DNA from: Flavimaricola marinus
Lineage (GTDB): Bacteria > Pseudomonadota > Alphaproteobacteria > Rhodobacterales > Rhodobacteraceae
Assembly: GCF_900184895.1 (NCBI RefSeq)
Contig: NZ_FXZK01000001.1
Span: 806,001 to 870,000, forward strand
Length of the DNA: 64,000 bases
Direction of reading: 5' to 3'
A program made the translations under genes and the position numbers. This document shows positions 1 to 9,019 of the stretch, piece after piece. Position 1 is the stretch's first letter. Every line of letters starts with the position of its first letter. The notes under the pieces are model-generated. The model ran no database searches. It was not told where the DNA came from and worked only from the letters and a program-made list of their open reading frames with translations.

Positions 1-64
1 AACCACACAAACGGCACCACAGGGCGCACCATCCGACCCACCGCTTCCGCAAGTGGTCGGCACA

Positions 65-384
65 GGAAACGCTCCACCGAAGCGTTTCCGGACGCGCTGC
101 CCCGGCCCTTCGCTGCCGCTGCGGGCGTTCGGCGCTGGAAACGCTCCACTGGAGCCTTTCCGGACGCCTTGCCCCGGCCCTTCGCTGCCGCTGCGGGCGT
201 TCGGCGCTGGAAACGCTCCACTGGAGCCTTTCCGAACGCGTTGCCCCGGCCCTCCGCTGCCGCTACGGGCGTTCGGCGCTGTAAACGCTCCACTGGAGCG
301 TTTCCGGACGTGCTGCCCCGGCCCTCCGCTGCCGCTGCGGACGTTCGGCGCTGGAAACGCTCCACTGGAGCGTTTCCGGACGCG
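65..384. repeat. 72-bp tandem hairpin array, about 4.4 copies
   Basis: Units of 72 bp start at 65, 137, 209, 281 and 353; the last one is truncated. Each begins with a palindrome of up to 11-bp arms around a 3-nt loop (GGAAACGCTCC / GGAGCGTTTCC). The fifth copy is perfect, copies 2-4 have one mismatch each, and copy 1 has a changed loop with 9-bp arms. The array starts at or near the window edge and ends just before the stop codon of the GH4 gene at 387, so it forms that operon's 3' flank. Because 72 is a multiple of three, repetitive open frames run through it, but their composition does not look coding. Bases 1-64 show nothing else recognisable. Confidence 0.9.
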
Positions 385-386
385 CC

Positions 387-1880
387 TCACCCCATGACCT
401 TCGTGCCGAGGCCGTGGGCTTCGCTCGCCGCTTTCGCCGCCCCCGCTTCGCGCAGTTGCTCGACCGAGCGCACGCCCAGCCGCGCCGCGCCGTCCCAAGC
501 GCGGGTCTCGACCTTGGGCGACTTGAGCCGCTCGGCCGCCGCCGGGATCGCGTCGGCATATTGCGGCAGCCACTTGGCCTGCGCGACGAGCATCTCGTCG
601 ACCATCTGCCAGACTTCCTCGGGGGTGCAGATCGCGCCGACCAGCGGATCGTGCAGCACCGCCTGCTTGAGCAGTTCGACATCGCCGGTGAGGGCAGCCT
701 GAACACTCATCCGCTGCACGTTGATGCTGGCCATGCAGGTGGCTGCACAGGCGGCGGGCAGCTCGATCCCCTCGACCATGTTGATCCCGAACCGGTCCAC
801 GAAACCGGGGCTTTCGACGATGCAATCATCCGGCAGGTTCTTGATGATACCGCCATTGCGCACATTGAAATGGCCGCGATAGGTGCGTCCCGTCTCCAGC
901 GCCTCGAGAATCCAGCTTGCGTGCTCGTCGGTGCGCGGGCCGGTCAGGGGCTTGCCCGCCTCATCGAGGAACTTGGGGAAGTCCTCTTCGAACCAGTTCC
1001 GGTTCTCGGTGGTATAGCGCAGATAGCCACCGGTTTCGCCGTGGATCCAGTCGTCCATGCTGATCCAGTCCATGATCTGATCCGGGCGCTTGCGATACCA
1101 CGGCAGGTATTCGCTGAGGTGGCCGTTGCTCTCGGTCGAGTAGAAGCCGAAGCGCTTGAGCACGTCGATCCGCACCTTTTCCTGCCGTGAGAACACCGGA
1201 TGCGCCTCGAAGGCCGCGATCAGCTCGTCGCGCCCGATCTGGCGGCCGTTATGGCGGATATCCAGATACCATGTCTGGTGGTTGATGCCCGAGCAGATGA
1301 TGTCGACCTCTTCCATCGGCACCTTGAGCGCATGGGCGATCTGGCGATGACCGTTCTGCACCCCGTGGCACAGACCAACCGTGTCGACCCCGCCGTGATC
1401 GAGGCAGGCCCATGTCATCATCACCATCGGATTGGCATAGTTCAGCAGCTTGGCCCCCGGCTCGGCCACCTCGCGGATATCCTTGCAAAAGGCGAGCATC
1501 TCGTGGATGCCGCGCTGCCCATACATGATGCCACCGGCGCAAATCGTGTCTCCGACGCATTGGTCGACCCCGTATTTCAGAGGGATGCGGATATCGTCGG
1601 CAAAGGCCTCCAGCCCGCCGATCCGCACGCAGTTCATCACATAGCGTGCGCCCTCAAGCGCGGCGCGCCGGTCCGTCGTCGCCGTGACGACGGTCTTCAG
1701 CCCGTTGACCGAGACGATCCGTTCGATGATCTGCCGGATCATATCCAGATTGTGCTGATTGATGTCGGTCAGCGCGATTTCGATATTCTCGAATTCCGGC
1801 ACCCGCAGGATGTCCGAGCACAGCTTCTTGGTGAACCCGACGCTGCCCGCGCCAATGATGCAAATCTTGAAATCGGTCAT
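387..1880 (-). CDS. GH4 family alpha-galactosidase/glycosidase (first of two)
   Basis: A 497-aa cytoplasmic glycosidase of family GH4, enzymes that use NAD+ and a divalent metal for an oxidation-elimination mechanism. The N-terminus has the dinucleotide-binding motif GAGSVGFT (about residues 10-17). NP at 150-151, the metal-ligand pair CH at 171-172 and GINH at 198-201 fit the family. MelA/AgaL-type alpha-galactosidase is the likeliest activity given the galactose genes in the window, but GH4 specificity cannot be fixed from motifs. The ATG at 1878-1880 overlaps the upstream halogenase stop in an ATGA junction, so the pair is probably translationally coupled. A longer open frame reaches upstream, but that part lies inside the halogenase gene. 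It is the last gene of the minus-strand operon and is followed by the hairpin array. Confidence 0.9.
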   Translation of the reverse strand: MTDFKICIIGAGSVGFTKKLCSDILRVPEFENIEIALTDINQHNLDMIRQIIERIVSVNGLKTVVTATTDRRAALEGARYVMNCVRIGGLEAFADDIRIPLKYGVDQCVGDTICAGGIMYGQRGIHEMLAFCKDIREVAEPGAKLLNYANPMVMMTWACLDHGGVDTVGLCHGVQNGHRQIAHALKVPMEEVDIICSGINHQTWYLDIRHNGRQIGRDELIAAFEAHPVFSRQEKVRIDVLKRFGFYSTESNGHLSEYLPWYRKRPDQIMDWISMDDWIHGETGGYLRYTTENRNWFEEDFPKFLDEAGKPLTGPRTDEHASWILEALETGRTYRGHFNVRNGGIIKNLPDDCIVESPGFVDRFGINMVEGIELPAACAATCMASINVQRMSVQAALTGDVELLKQAVLHDPLVGAICTPEEVWQMVDEMLVAQAKWLPQYADAIPAAAERLKSPKVETRAWDGAARLGVRSVEQLREAGAAKAASEAHGLGTKVMG

Positions 1881-3373
1881 GCGGTAACGTCCTCTTGCAG
1901 AGATGATAAAAACGCCCGGTGCGGCAGGCATTGAAGTGCCGCCTTGCGGTATTCGCGGGTGAGGGCTTCGTGGGTCTTGCGCAGGGTGGCGCGGGCCTTG
2001 GGGTTGGCGGCCATCTGGGCCTTGGCCGCATCGCGCGACAGCAGGCCCAACCCGTCGAGCACGGGGGTGTAGAGTTGCTCCTCCACATGCGGCAGTCCCA
2101 TCGGGAAAGGCGTGAAATCCGCCCGCTCCGGGATGCGCCCCGCCCAAGCGGCGAGCCTGTAGGTCACCTCGGCCGGGTGACTGTCCGCCACATCCCGCCA
2201 GAACGGCGTATCCCGCCGCTCGGAGACATAGTGCAGCCGGATGAAATCGCGGAAATCGTCCACCTGACGCCCCACGGCGGCGTTGTAGGGCTCCGCCCCA
2301 CCGGGCTTGTCCAGCAATTCGCAAAGCAGCATGAGCTGCACGATCGTGCCGTGGATCGAGGTCGCCTCCAGCGGCTCGAGAAACGACGACGCCAAGCCCA
2401 ACGCCACGCAGTTCCCGGTCCACGCATCGCGCAGCCGTCCTGCGTCGATCTTGATGTCGCGGCGCGGCTCGATCTCGTGGCCCAGCGCGGCCTCGATCTC
2501 GGCCTTGGCCTGATCCGGCGAGGTATGTGCGTCGGAATAGACATAGCCACAGCCGATCCGCCCCTGCGTCGGGATTTGCCACATCCAGCCCGCCCCCTGC
2601 GCCCAGGCATGGGTCAGCGGAGCGATTTCCTCACCGGGGCGCAGGTCGATCCAGAACGGCATCGCCCTGTTGACCGGCAGCACATCGCCATAGCTGATCC
2701 ACTCCGCCCCAAGCGACCGGATCACCCGGCGCGAGAAACCGCTGCAATCGACAAAGAAATCCGCCTCGACCCGCTGACCGCTTTCCAACACCAGCGCGCT
2801 GATGGCACCCGCGTCGGATTCGACGCCGAGCACCTGATCGTCGATCACCTCCACCCCCTTGGCGTGGCGTTTCAGGAACGCTCCGGCCTTGGCCTGATCG
2901 AAGTGATAGGCGTGGTGATAGGGGCCGGCCGCCACCCGCCGGCCCGACCGTTCGGCCCAAGGGGCGCGGCCCTTGGCCATCAGATGGGTGAACAGATGCA
3001 CGTCCGTGATCGGCTTGCCCGCCGCAACGGCATAGGTATCGAGCCCCTTGCCCGCCACGGCGGCGGTGTCGTCGATCGGGCCGTCGTAGTAATGGCCCAG
3101 CCGCCGCCAATCGCGATGGCGGATGCCGTATTTGATGGTCGCCCCCGTCTCGCGTAGGAAGTCCATCTCATCGAGACCCAGCGCCATCAGCATCTGGCGA
3201 AACACCGCCGTGGTGCCTTCACCGACGCCGATGGTGCCAATCTTGCTCGATTCGATCACCGTCAGGCGCAGGTCGTGGTGGCGACGCCGCGCGAGATCGC
3301 GCAGCATCAGGGCCGAGAGCCACCCGGCCGTGCCGCCACCTGTGATGACGATATGGCCGGGCAGCGCCGTCAT
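1877..3373 (-). CDS. flavin-dependent tryptophan-halogenase family protein
   Basis: A 498-aa flavoprotein of the tryptophan-halogenase family (PrnA/RebH-like fold). The FAD-binding motif GGGTAGW lies at about residues 12-18. The family signature WxWxIP appears as WMWQIP at about 263-268, and the active-site lysine is retained as K81 in the segment ATIKYGI. A later EPLEATSIH stretch also matches the family. True members use FADH2, oxygen and chloride or bromide to halogenate an aromatic substrate. Homologues of unknown substrate occur in sugar-uptake loci of other Proteobacteria. It is joined to both flanking GH4 genes by ATGA overlaps, so it is an integral operon member rather than an insertion. 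No flavin reductase gene is seen nearby. Family is secure; substrate is unknown. Confidence 0.88.
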   Translation of the reverse strand: MTALPGHIVITGGGTAGWLSALMLRDLARRRHHDLRLTVIESSKIGTIGVGEGTTAVFRQMLMALGLDEMDFLRETGATIKYGIRHRDWRRLGHYYDGPIDDTAAVAGKGLDTYAVAAGKPITDVHLFTHLMAKGRAPWAERSGRRVAAGPYHHAYHFDQAKAGAFLKRHAKGVEVIDDQVLGVESDAGAISALVLESGQRVEADFFVDCSGFSRRVIRSLGAEWISYGDVLPVNRAMPFWIDLRPGEEIAPLTHAWAQGAGWMWQIPTQGRIGCGYVYSDAHTSPDQAKAEIEAALGHEIEPRRDIKIDAGRLRDAWTGNCVALGLASSFLEPLEATSIHGTIVQLMLLCELLDKPGGAEPYNAAVGRQVDDFRDFIRLHYVSERRDTPFWRDVADSHPAEVTYRLAAWAGRIPERADFTPFPMGLPHVEEQLYTPVLDGLGLLSRDAAKAQMAANPKARATLRKTHEALTREYRKAALQCLPHRAFLSSLQEDVTA

Positions 3374-4731
3374 GATGCTTTTCGCGCCGTCGGCCGGGCA
3401 AACTCCGGCAACCAGTCGCCATGCGCGGCGAGAAGGTCGTCGGTCAGCGCCCAGATCTGATCCAGATCCAGCTCGGCCGCAGTGTGCGGATCGAGCATGG
3501 CCGCGTGATAGATATGCTCGCGGTTCTCCTCCATCAGCGCGGCGACCGTCAGCTCCTGCACGTTGAGGTTGGTGCGGATGAGCCCGATCAGTTGCGGCGG
3601 GATATCCCGCACGATGGTCGGTTGCAGACCGTTGTTGTCGACCAGAACCGGCACCTCGACAGCCGATCCTTCGGGCAGTTGCGGAACAAAGCCCTGATTG
3701 CGGATATTGCCATAGATCACCGACGGCTCGCCGGTGACGACAGAGTTGATGATCTGGCTGGCATATTCGTGGCTCGGCTTGACGATGATCTCGTTGGCCT
3801 CGCGGTATTCCTTGGCCTGCTTTTCCCAACGGTCGATCTGCTCGACGCAGCGCTTGGGATATTCGTCCAGCGGCACACCGAATTTCTCGATCAGATCGGG
3901 ACGGTCGCGCTTGATGAAGTAGGGGGTGTATTCGGCGAAATGCTCGGAGCTTTCCGTCACGAAATAACCCAACCGCATCAGCATCTCGTAGCGGACCTTG
4001 TTGGGGCAGCGCGGGTTCCAAGACGAGGGCTTGGGAAAGCGGCCGTCCATATAGCCCTGACGCAGCGCGGGGTAGAGGTCCTTGTAGGTGCCGTCAGGCT
4101 GGCGATGCTCGAAATTCAGGTAGAACGCCATGTGGTTGATGCCGCCCGCGCGGTAGCGGATCTCTTCGACCGGGATGTCCAGATCGCGGGCCAGCTCCTC
4201 GGCGGTGCCTTGGACCGAATGGCAGAGGCCGACCTGACGGATCGTCGGATACTTGGCCCCGATCGCCCAGGTGTTGATCGCCATCGGGTTGACGTATTGC
4301 AGCATGATCGCATCGGGCGCGACCTCGAGCATGTCTTCGCAGATCGACCAGAGCACCGGCACGGTGCGCAGGCCCCGCATGATGCCGCCGATGCCAAGGG
4401 TGTCCGCGATGGTCTGACGCAGGCCGAACTTCTTGGGCACCTCGAAATCGGTGATCGTGCAAGGATCATAGCCGCCGACCTGAAAGCAGCAGACGACGAA
4501 ATCGGTGCCCTCCAGAGAGCGCTTCTGATCGGTATAGGTCTCGATCTTGGCCTTGACGCCGAGGGTGGAGGCGAGCTTGCCCACCACGATCTCGGATTCC
4601 TCCAACCGCTTGGGGTTGATGTCCATCAGCCGGATCGTGGCGTCGGACAGCGCCTCGCGGTGCAGGATGTCGCCTGCGATGTTCTTGGTGAATACGGTGC
4701 TGCCTGCACCGATAAAGGTGATCACTGTCAT
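3370..4731 (-). CDS. GH4 family alpha-galactosidase/glycosidase (second, MelA-like)
   Basis: A 453-aa GH4 enzyme, close in length to Escherichia coli MelA (about 450 aa). It has the NAD-binding motif GAGSTVFT at about residues 8-15, NP at 148-149, the metal-binding pair CH at 170-171 and GINH at 197-200. Expected role: NAD+- and metal-dependent hydrolysis of an alpha-galactoside or related sugar brought in by the adjacent ABC importer. Its start (4729-4731) overlaps the stop of the ABC ATPase gene, and its stop overlaps the halogenase start, both as ATGA. It differs clearly in sequence from the GH4 protein at 387, which suggests distinct substrates rather than a recent duplication. Confidence 0.9.
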   Translation of the reverse strand: MTVITFIGAGSTVFTKNIAGDILHREALSDATIRLMDINPKRLEESEIVVGKLASTLGVKAKIETYTDQKRSLEGTDFVVCCFQVGGYDPCTITDFEVPKKFGLRQTIADTLGIGGIMRGLRTVPVLWSICEDMLEVAPDAIMLQYVNPMAINTWAIGAKYPTIRQVGLCHSVQGTAEELARDLDIPVEEIRYRAGGINHMAFYLNFEHRQPDGTYKDLYPALRQGYMDGRFPKPSSWNPRCPNKVRYEMLMRLGYFVTESSEHFAEYTPYFIKRDRPDLIEKFGVPLDEYPKRCVEQIDRWEKQAKEYREANEIIVKPSHEYASQIINSVVTGEPSVIYGNIRNQGFVPQLPEGSAVEVPVLVDNNGLQPTIVRDIPPQLIGLIRTNLNVQELTVAALMEENREHIYHAAMLDPHTAAELDLDQIWALTDDLLAAHGDWLPEFARPTARKAS

Positions 4732-6350
4732 GTTGCTATCTCGAATGCTGCGCGGACGAGCCGCTTTGTGTAGTCGGTTTGTGGGTTTACGAGGACGTCT
4801 TTGACAAGACCCTCTTCGACGATCTTGCCGTGTTGCATCACCATGACGCGGTGACACAGGGCCCGCACGACCTTGAGGTCATGCGAAATGAACAGGTAGC
4901 TCAGCCCCTTTTCGCGCTGCAACTTGCGCAGCAACTCGATGATCTGGGCCTGAACCGACAGATCGAGGGCGGAGGTGGGTTCATCGAGCAGGATGAACTC
5001 GGGCTCCAGCGCGATGGCGCGAGCGATGGCAAGCCGTTGCCGCTGCCCGCCGCTGAATTCATGGGGAAAGCGGTGGCTGATCGTGTCGGGCATCCCCGCA
5101 TCGCGCAGCGCCTGCCGCATTCGCTCGTATCGCTCGGCGGCATTGGCCCCGATGCCGTTGACCACCATCCCCTCTTCGATGATCTGGCGCACGGACATGC
5201 GTGGGTTCATCGACGAGAACGGGTCCTGAAAGACGATCTGCATCCGGCTGCGGAACGGGCGCATCCCCTTGCGGTCGCGGTCGTCGATCCGCTCGCCGCA
5301 GAATTCGACCCGGCCCTCATCCATCCGGATCAGCTTGATCAGCGCCTGCCCGAAGGTGGTCTTGCCACTGCCGCTTTCGCCCACGAGGCCCAGCGTTTCG
5401 CCGCGCTTGAGGTCGATGCTGAGGCTGTCGACGGCCACCAGCGGGTGATAGGTGCCGCGAAACGCGCCACCCTTGCGCAGCATGAACTGCACCCGCACGT
5501 CATCGCCCTTGAGCACCGTCTCATGCGCCCCCTCCAGCGGGTTCGCCACGCCCTTGGGGTCAGAGGCCAAGAGCCGCTTGGTATAGGGGTGCTGCGGATT
5601 GCCGAAAATCTCTTCGGTCGGCCCCTGCTCGCGCACCTCGCCGTGCTGCATCACATAGACCTCGTCGGCAAACTGGCGCACGACCGTCAGGTCATGGGTG
5701 ATCAGGATCACGCCCATCCCGTATTTGACCTTGAGCGCGTCGATCAGGTGCAGGATCTCGGCCTGCACCGTCACGTCCAGTGCCGTCGTCGGCTCGTCGG
5801 CGATCAGCACGTCGGGCCGGTTGGCCAACGCCATCGCGATCATCACGCGCTGCCTCTGCCCGCCGCTCAACTGGTGCGGATACTGGTTCACACGGCTTTC
5901 GGGGTCGGGAATGCGCACCTCGTCGAGCAGTTCCACCGCCCGCGCCCAAGCCTGCTTCTTGGTCAGCTTTTGATGCAGCATCAGCACTTCGACGATCTGC
6001 GCGCCGACCTTGTAGACCGGGTTCAGAGAGGACATCGGCTCTTGAAAGATCATCGCGATCCGGTTGCCACGCAGCCCGCGCATCTCGCGGTCGCTGAGGT
6101 GGGCCATATCCTTGCCGTCGTAGTAGATCCGGGTCTGGTCGGCCACGGTCGCCCGCTTGCTGAGCAGCCGCATGATCGCCCGCGCGGTGACGGATTTGCC
6201 CGAGCCACTTTCCCCCACGAGGGCCGTCGTCTGGCCGGGAAAGAGGGTGAAGGACACGTCGCGCACCGCCTCGACCTCGCCGCCGTCCACGGCAAAGGTC
6301 ACGCCGACCTTCTGGGCGTCGATCACAGGTTTCAGGGCCGTATCAGGCAT
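4728..6350 (-). CDS. ABC transporter ATP-binding protein, two fused ATPase domains
   Basis: A 540-aa cytoplasmic ATPase with two complete nucleotide-binding domains, as in fused OppD-OppF-type subunits. Domain 1 has Walker A GESGSGKS, signature LSGGQRQRV and Walker B VLIADEP. Domain 2 has GESGSGKTT, FSGGQRQRL and ILLDEP. It should energise the peptide/nickel-family importer formed by the permeases at 6660 and 7877 and the binding protein at 9020. The same architecture (binding protein, two permeases, fused ATPase) is known for the Sinorhizobium alpha-galactoside Agp system. The chosen ATG at 6350 begins MPDTALKP; an in-frame extension to 6389 adds sequence unlike the family. A 309-bp gap with two strong hairpins separates it from the permease gene upstream. 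Confidence 0.93.
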   Translation of the reverse strand: MPDTALKPVIDAQKVGVTFAVDGGEVEAVRDVSFTLFPGQTTALVGESGSGKSVTARAIMRLLSKRATVADQTRIYYDGKDMAHLSDREMRGLRGNRIAMIFQEPMSSLNPVYKVGAQIVEVLMLHQKLTKKQAWARAVELLDEVRIPDPESRVNQYPHQLSGGQRQRVMIAMALANRPDVLIADEPTTALDVTVQAEILHLIDALKVKYGMGVILITHDLTVVRQFADEVYVMQHGEVREQGPTEEIFGNPQHPYTKRLLASDPKGVANPLEGAHETVLKGDDVRVQFMLRKGGAFRGTYHPLVAVDSLSIDLKRGETLGLVGESGSGKTTFGQALIKLIRMDEGRVEFCGERIDDRDRKGMRPFRSRMQIVFQDPFSSMNPRMSVRQIIEEGMVVNGIGANAAERYERMRQALRDAGMPDTISHRFPHEFSGGQRQRLAIARAIALEPEFILLDEPTSALDLSVQAQIIELLRKLQREKGLSYLFISHDLKVVRALCHRVMVMQHGKIVEEGLVKDVLVNPQTDYTKRLVRAAFEIAT

Positions 6351-6659
6351 GACGTGCGCCTCCAGTCGGGTTCGTGGTCGCCCGGACAAGAGTGGCTACG
6401 CGGCGGCGCAACCCTCCGCCATCACGAGGGACAGGGCCAGCGCTCAGTTTTGCCTGACCTCGCCCCCTCTGATCCGCCCGGGGGCACCCCGGGCCGCGCC
6501 CGACCCTCCCCCCCGGGGAGGGCGCGTCTGTCAGCGCCACGCGCGGCTCCGGCCAAGCCATCTTGGCCGCGGCGGTTCCTATACAGAGGCCTCCCCGAGG
6601 CTCCGGCGCGGCCCTCTGCGCCATCTCCAACTGTCTTGCCAAAGCCATGCCCCGCCCCC
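6351..6659. other. 309-bp intra-operon spacer with twin GC hairpins
   Basis: This gap between permease and ATPase holds no credible gene. It contains two adjacent perfect hairpins: GCCCGGGG/CCCCGGGC at 6476-6494 with a 3-nt loop, and CCCTCCCC/GGGGAGGG at 6504-6522 with a 3-nt loop. Neither is followed by a clear T-tract on the minus strand. They may act as an mRNA-stabilising or processing element, or an attenuator, that sets different expression of the importer and the downstream enzymes. Open frames crossing it are compositional. Confidence 0.6.
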
Positions 6660-7877
6660 TCAATACGGATCAACGGCATCGCGCAGGCCATCGCCCAGCG
6701 CGTTGAACGCAAACACCGTCAGCAGCACGAACCCCACCGGCGACAGGATCCACGGATAGGAGCCGATAACCGAGAAAGTGCCCGCATCCTGCAACATCAG
6801 ACCCCAAGAGATCAGCGGCGGCTTCACCGCAAATCCAAGGAACCCGAGGAAGCTCTCCAACAGCACGATCGTGGGAATGCCGAGGGTAATCGCCACGATG
6901 ACGTGGCTCATCACGTTGGGCAGGATGTGGCGGGTGATGATGCGACCGTCGTTGGCACCCACGGCCATCGCGGCGCGGACGTAGTCCACTTGGCGCAGCG
7001 CCAGCGTCTTGGAGCGGACCTCGCGGCTCAACTGCGCCCAGCCGAGGCCGACGATCACCAAGACCACAAAGCCCATGAACACCGCCGACGGGGCCGTCAC
7101 CGGGATCAACGAGGCCAGCGCGAGGTAGAGTGGCAGTTGCGGAAACGCCAGAATGATCTCGACAAAGCGCTGGAACCACATGTCGAACCGGCCGCCGATA
7201 TAGCCGGACGTGATCCCGGCCAGAGTGCCGACGATGGTGATGAGCGTGATGCAGGTCAGGGCGAGGGCCAGCGAGATGCGGCTGCCCACGATGCCGCGGC
7301 TCAGGATGTCGCGGCCCAGCCGGTCGGTGCCGAGGATGTGCAGCGGACTGCCGTCTTCGACCTGAATGAAATGGCGGTTCATAGTGATGCCAAAGAGCTT
7401 GTATTCCCACCCCTCGGCCCAGATCACGATGCGGCGGGGGTTGTCGTAATCCGGCCCGGTGAGCGGCTGATAGGTGACAGGGTCCAGCTCGTCGCTTTCC
7501 ACGATGGGAAACACCACGGGCAGCAAGCGCCAGCCCGCCTCGGGGCCGTCGCCGGGCACATACCAGCTGATCTTGTCCGGCGGGGAAAAGCCCACATTGG
7601 GGGATTTCGGCTCGACGGGGGCAAAGAACGGCGCAAACAGCGCCACGGTCAGCAACGTGCCGACGAGGATCAGGCCCAGCATCCCCGGCACCGATTTGCG
7701 CAGGCGACGCCAGACGAGGGACAGATAGGACTGGCTCTCGTTCGACACGGTCGAAATGCGCATGTCCTCGCCTTCGTCCTCGAGCGGCTCCGTCGGGATC
7801 GCCGGGGCGAGGTCGCCGACGCCGCGGACCATCATCGGATCGTCGCCGGGGTTTGCGGATTTGGGTTGGTCGGCCAT
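6660..7877 (-). CDS. ABC transporter permease, OppC/DppC-like
   Basis: A 405-aa inner-membrane permease of the peptide/nickel ABC family. A cytoplasmic N-terminus of about 55 residues precedes the first membrane segment (PGMLGLILVGTLLTVALFAP). A long periplasmic stretch follows, then the conserved permease core with the tract ILGTDRLGRDILSRG typical of DppC/OppC. The ATG at 7875-7877 overlaps by one base the stop of the partner permease (TGATG), indicating coupled translation. It forms the channel with the 7877-8902 product for the presumed alpha-galactoside importer. Confidence 0.93.
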   Translation of the reverse strand: MADQPKSANPGDDPMMVRGVGDLAPAIPTEPLEDEGEDMRISTVSNESQSYLSLVWRRLRKSVPGMLGLILVGTLLTVALFAPFFAPVEPKSPNVGFSPPDKISWYVPGDGPEAGWRLLPVVFPIVESDELDPVTYQPLTGPDYDNPRRIVIWAEGWEYKLFGITMNRHFIQVEDGSPLHILGTDRLGRDILSRGIVGSRISLALALTCITLITIVGTLAGITSGYIGGRFDMWFQRFVEIILAFPQLPLYLALASLIPVTAPSAVFMGFVVLVIVGLGWAQLSREVRSKTLALRQVDYVRAAMAVGANDGRIITRHILPNVMSHVIVAITLGIPTIVLLESFLGFLGFAVKPPLISWGLMLQDAGTFSVIGSYPWILSPVGFVLLTVFAFNALGDGLRDAVDPY

Positions 7878-8902
7878 CAGTCGTTCCCCACCCGGATCCG
7901 TGGGTCCAGCACCGCCAGCATCATGTCGGCGATGATGTTGCCGATGATCAGGGTCGCCCCCAGCACCAGAAGCAGGGTCGCGGTGACATAGACGTCTCCG
8001 ATGCCCATGGAGCCGACGATGGCCGGGCCGACGGTGGCAAGGCTGAACACAATGGCCACCTCGATCTCTCCGGTCAGCATGTAGGGCAGGATGACCCCCT
8101 GATAGGCCACAAGCGGATGCAGCGCGTTGGGCACCGCATGGCGCATGATCACCCGGCCCTCGGGCAGACCCTTGGCACGGGCGGTTTCCACATATTGCTG
8201 GTTGAGGGTGTCAAGCAGATTGGCCCGCATCACCCGCATGTTGTAGGCCAGCCCGCCCAAGGTCGCAATGAACACGACCGGCCAGACGTGCTGGATCAGG
8301 TTCCACAGCTTGGCCCAGTTGAACTGCATGAAGCCGAGCCAGTAATCCTGCCCGCCATAGCGGCTGGAATAGAAGCTGCCCAGCTCCTGCACGTCGAGGC
8401 GGAAGGCCAGCACATAGATGATGATCAGCGCCAGCAGAAAGCGGGGGATCGTCATGCCGAGGAAAGAGACGAAGCTGAGCACCGTGTCGGTCCAGCTATA
8501 CTGGCGCGTGGCGGCGACGATGCCAAAGGTGATCCCGATCACCGAGGCGAGGAAGTGGCACGCGAGTGCGAGCATGATCGTCCGGGGCAGGCGCTCGCCC
8601 ACCACTTCGGAGACCGGCTTGTTGTAGAAATACGAATGGCCGAAATCGCCGCGGGTCAGGATGCCGCCGATCCAGCGGAAATACTGGATCACCAGAGGAT
8701 CGTTCAGACCGTTCTGCTCGCGGTATTGGGCAGCGGCGGCATCGGCGGCGGCGGTCGAGGCATTGCCTTGGGTGATCATCTGGCTGCGGATGTAATCGGC
8801 ATAGTCTCCTGGCGGGGCCTGAATGATCACGAAGGTGATCATGCTCATGATGAACAGCACCGGAATGGCCTGAAGCAGTCGGATACCTAGAAAGCGAAGC
8901 AT
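7877..8902 (-). CDS. ABC transporter permease, OppB/DppB-like
   Basis: A 341-aa inner-membrane permease. It starts MLRFLGIRLLQAIPVLFIMSM, the classic first helix of DppB/OppB proteins, and ends in the core region with the conserved loop ARAKGLPEGRVIMRHA (the ABC-interacting EAA-like motif). An in-frame extension upstream to 8980 is possible, but the ATG at 8902 has a purine-rich site (AAAGGT) at suitable distance and matches family starts. Partner of the permease at 6660. A 117-bp gap separates it from the binding-protein gene. Confidence 0.93.
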   Translation of the reverse strand: MLRFLGIRLLQAIPVLFIMSMITFVIIQAPPGDYADYIRSQMITQGNASTAAADAAAAQYREQNGLNDPLVIQYFRWIGGILTRGDFGHSYFYNKPVSEVVGERLPRTIMLALACHFLASVIGITFGIVAATRQYSWTDTVLSFVSFLGMTIPRFLLALIIIYVLAFRLDVQELGSFYSSRYGGQDYWLGFMQFNWAKLWNLIQHVWPVVFIATLGGLAYNMRVMRANLLDTLNQQYVETARAKGLPEGRVIMRHAVPNALHPLVAYQGVILPYMLTGEIEVAIVFSLATVGPAIVGSMGIGDVYVTATLLLVLGATLIIGNIIADMMLAVLDPRIRVGND

Positions 8903-9019
8903 CGGCTGACCTTTCGGGTCACGGAGGGAAGGCGCGCGGTTCGGCCGCACGGGTCGGGTGGTCGGGAAGGTGGCGGGCAAGGCACACAGGCCCTGCCCGC
9001 CACGGGGAGGAACCCCGTC

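Noticed and set aside
65-384. CRISPR array
   Set aside because: Whole units are near-identical without unique spacers, and no cas genes are present.
53-702. Long open frames across the 72-bp repeats, predicting 24-residue peptide repeats
   Set aside because: They arise because 72 is divisible by three and the DNA is GC-rich; all are rich in Arg, Pro and Ala, overlap the real GH4 gene on the other strand and lack ribosome sites.
6343-6712. Open frames of 96-106 aa in the permease-ATPase gap
   Set aside because: No ribosome site, composition typical of chance frames in GC-rich DNA, and two strong hairpins run through them.
4779-7991. 1070-aa plus-strand open frame opposite the ABC transporter genes
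   Set aside because: It is antisense to three well-supported transporter genes; the length reflects codon bias at third positions, and the protein is His/Asp/Arg-rich with no domain.
9002-9018. Operon terminator after the binding-protein gene
   Set aside because: Only a 6-bp stem, no T-tract, and the same-strand permease genes follow closely; more likely partial attenuation.
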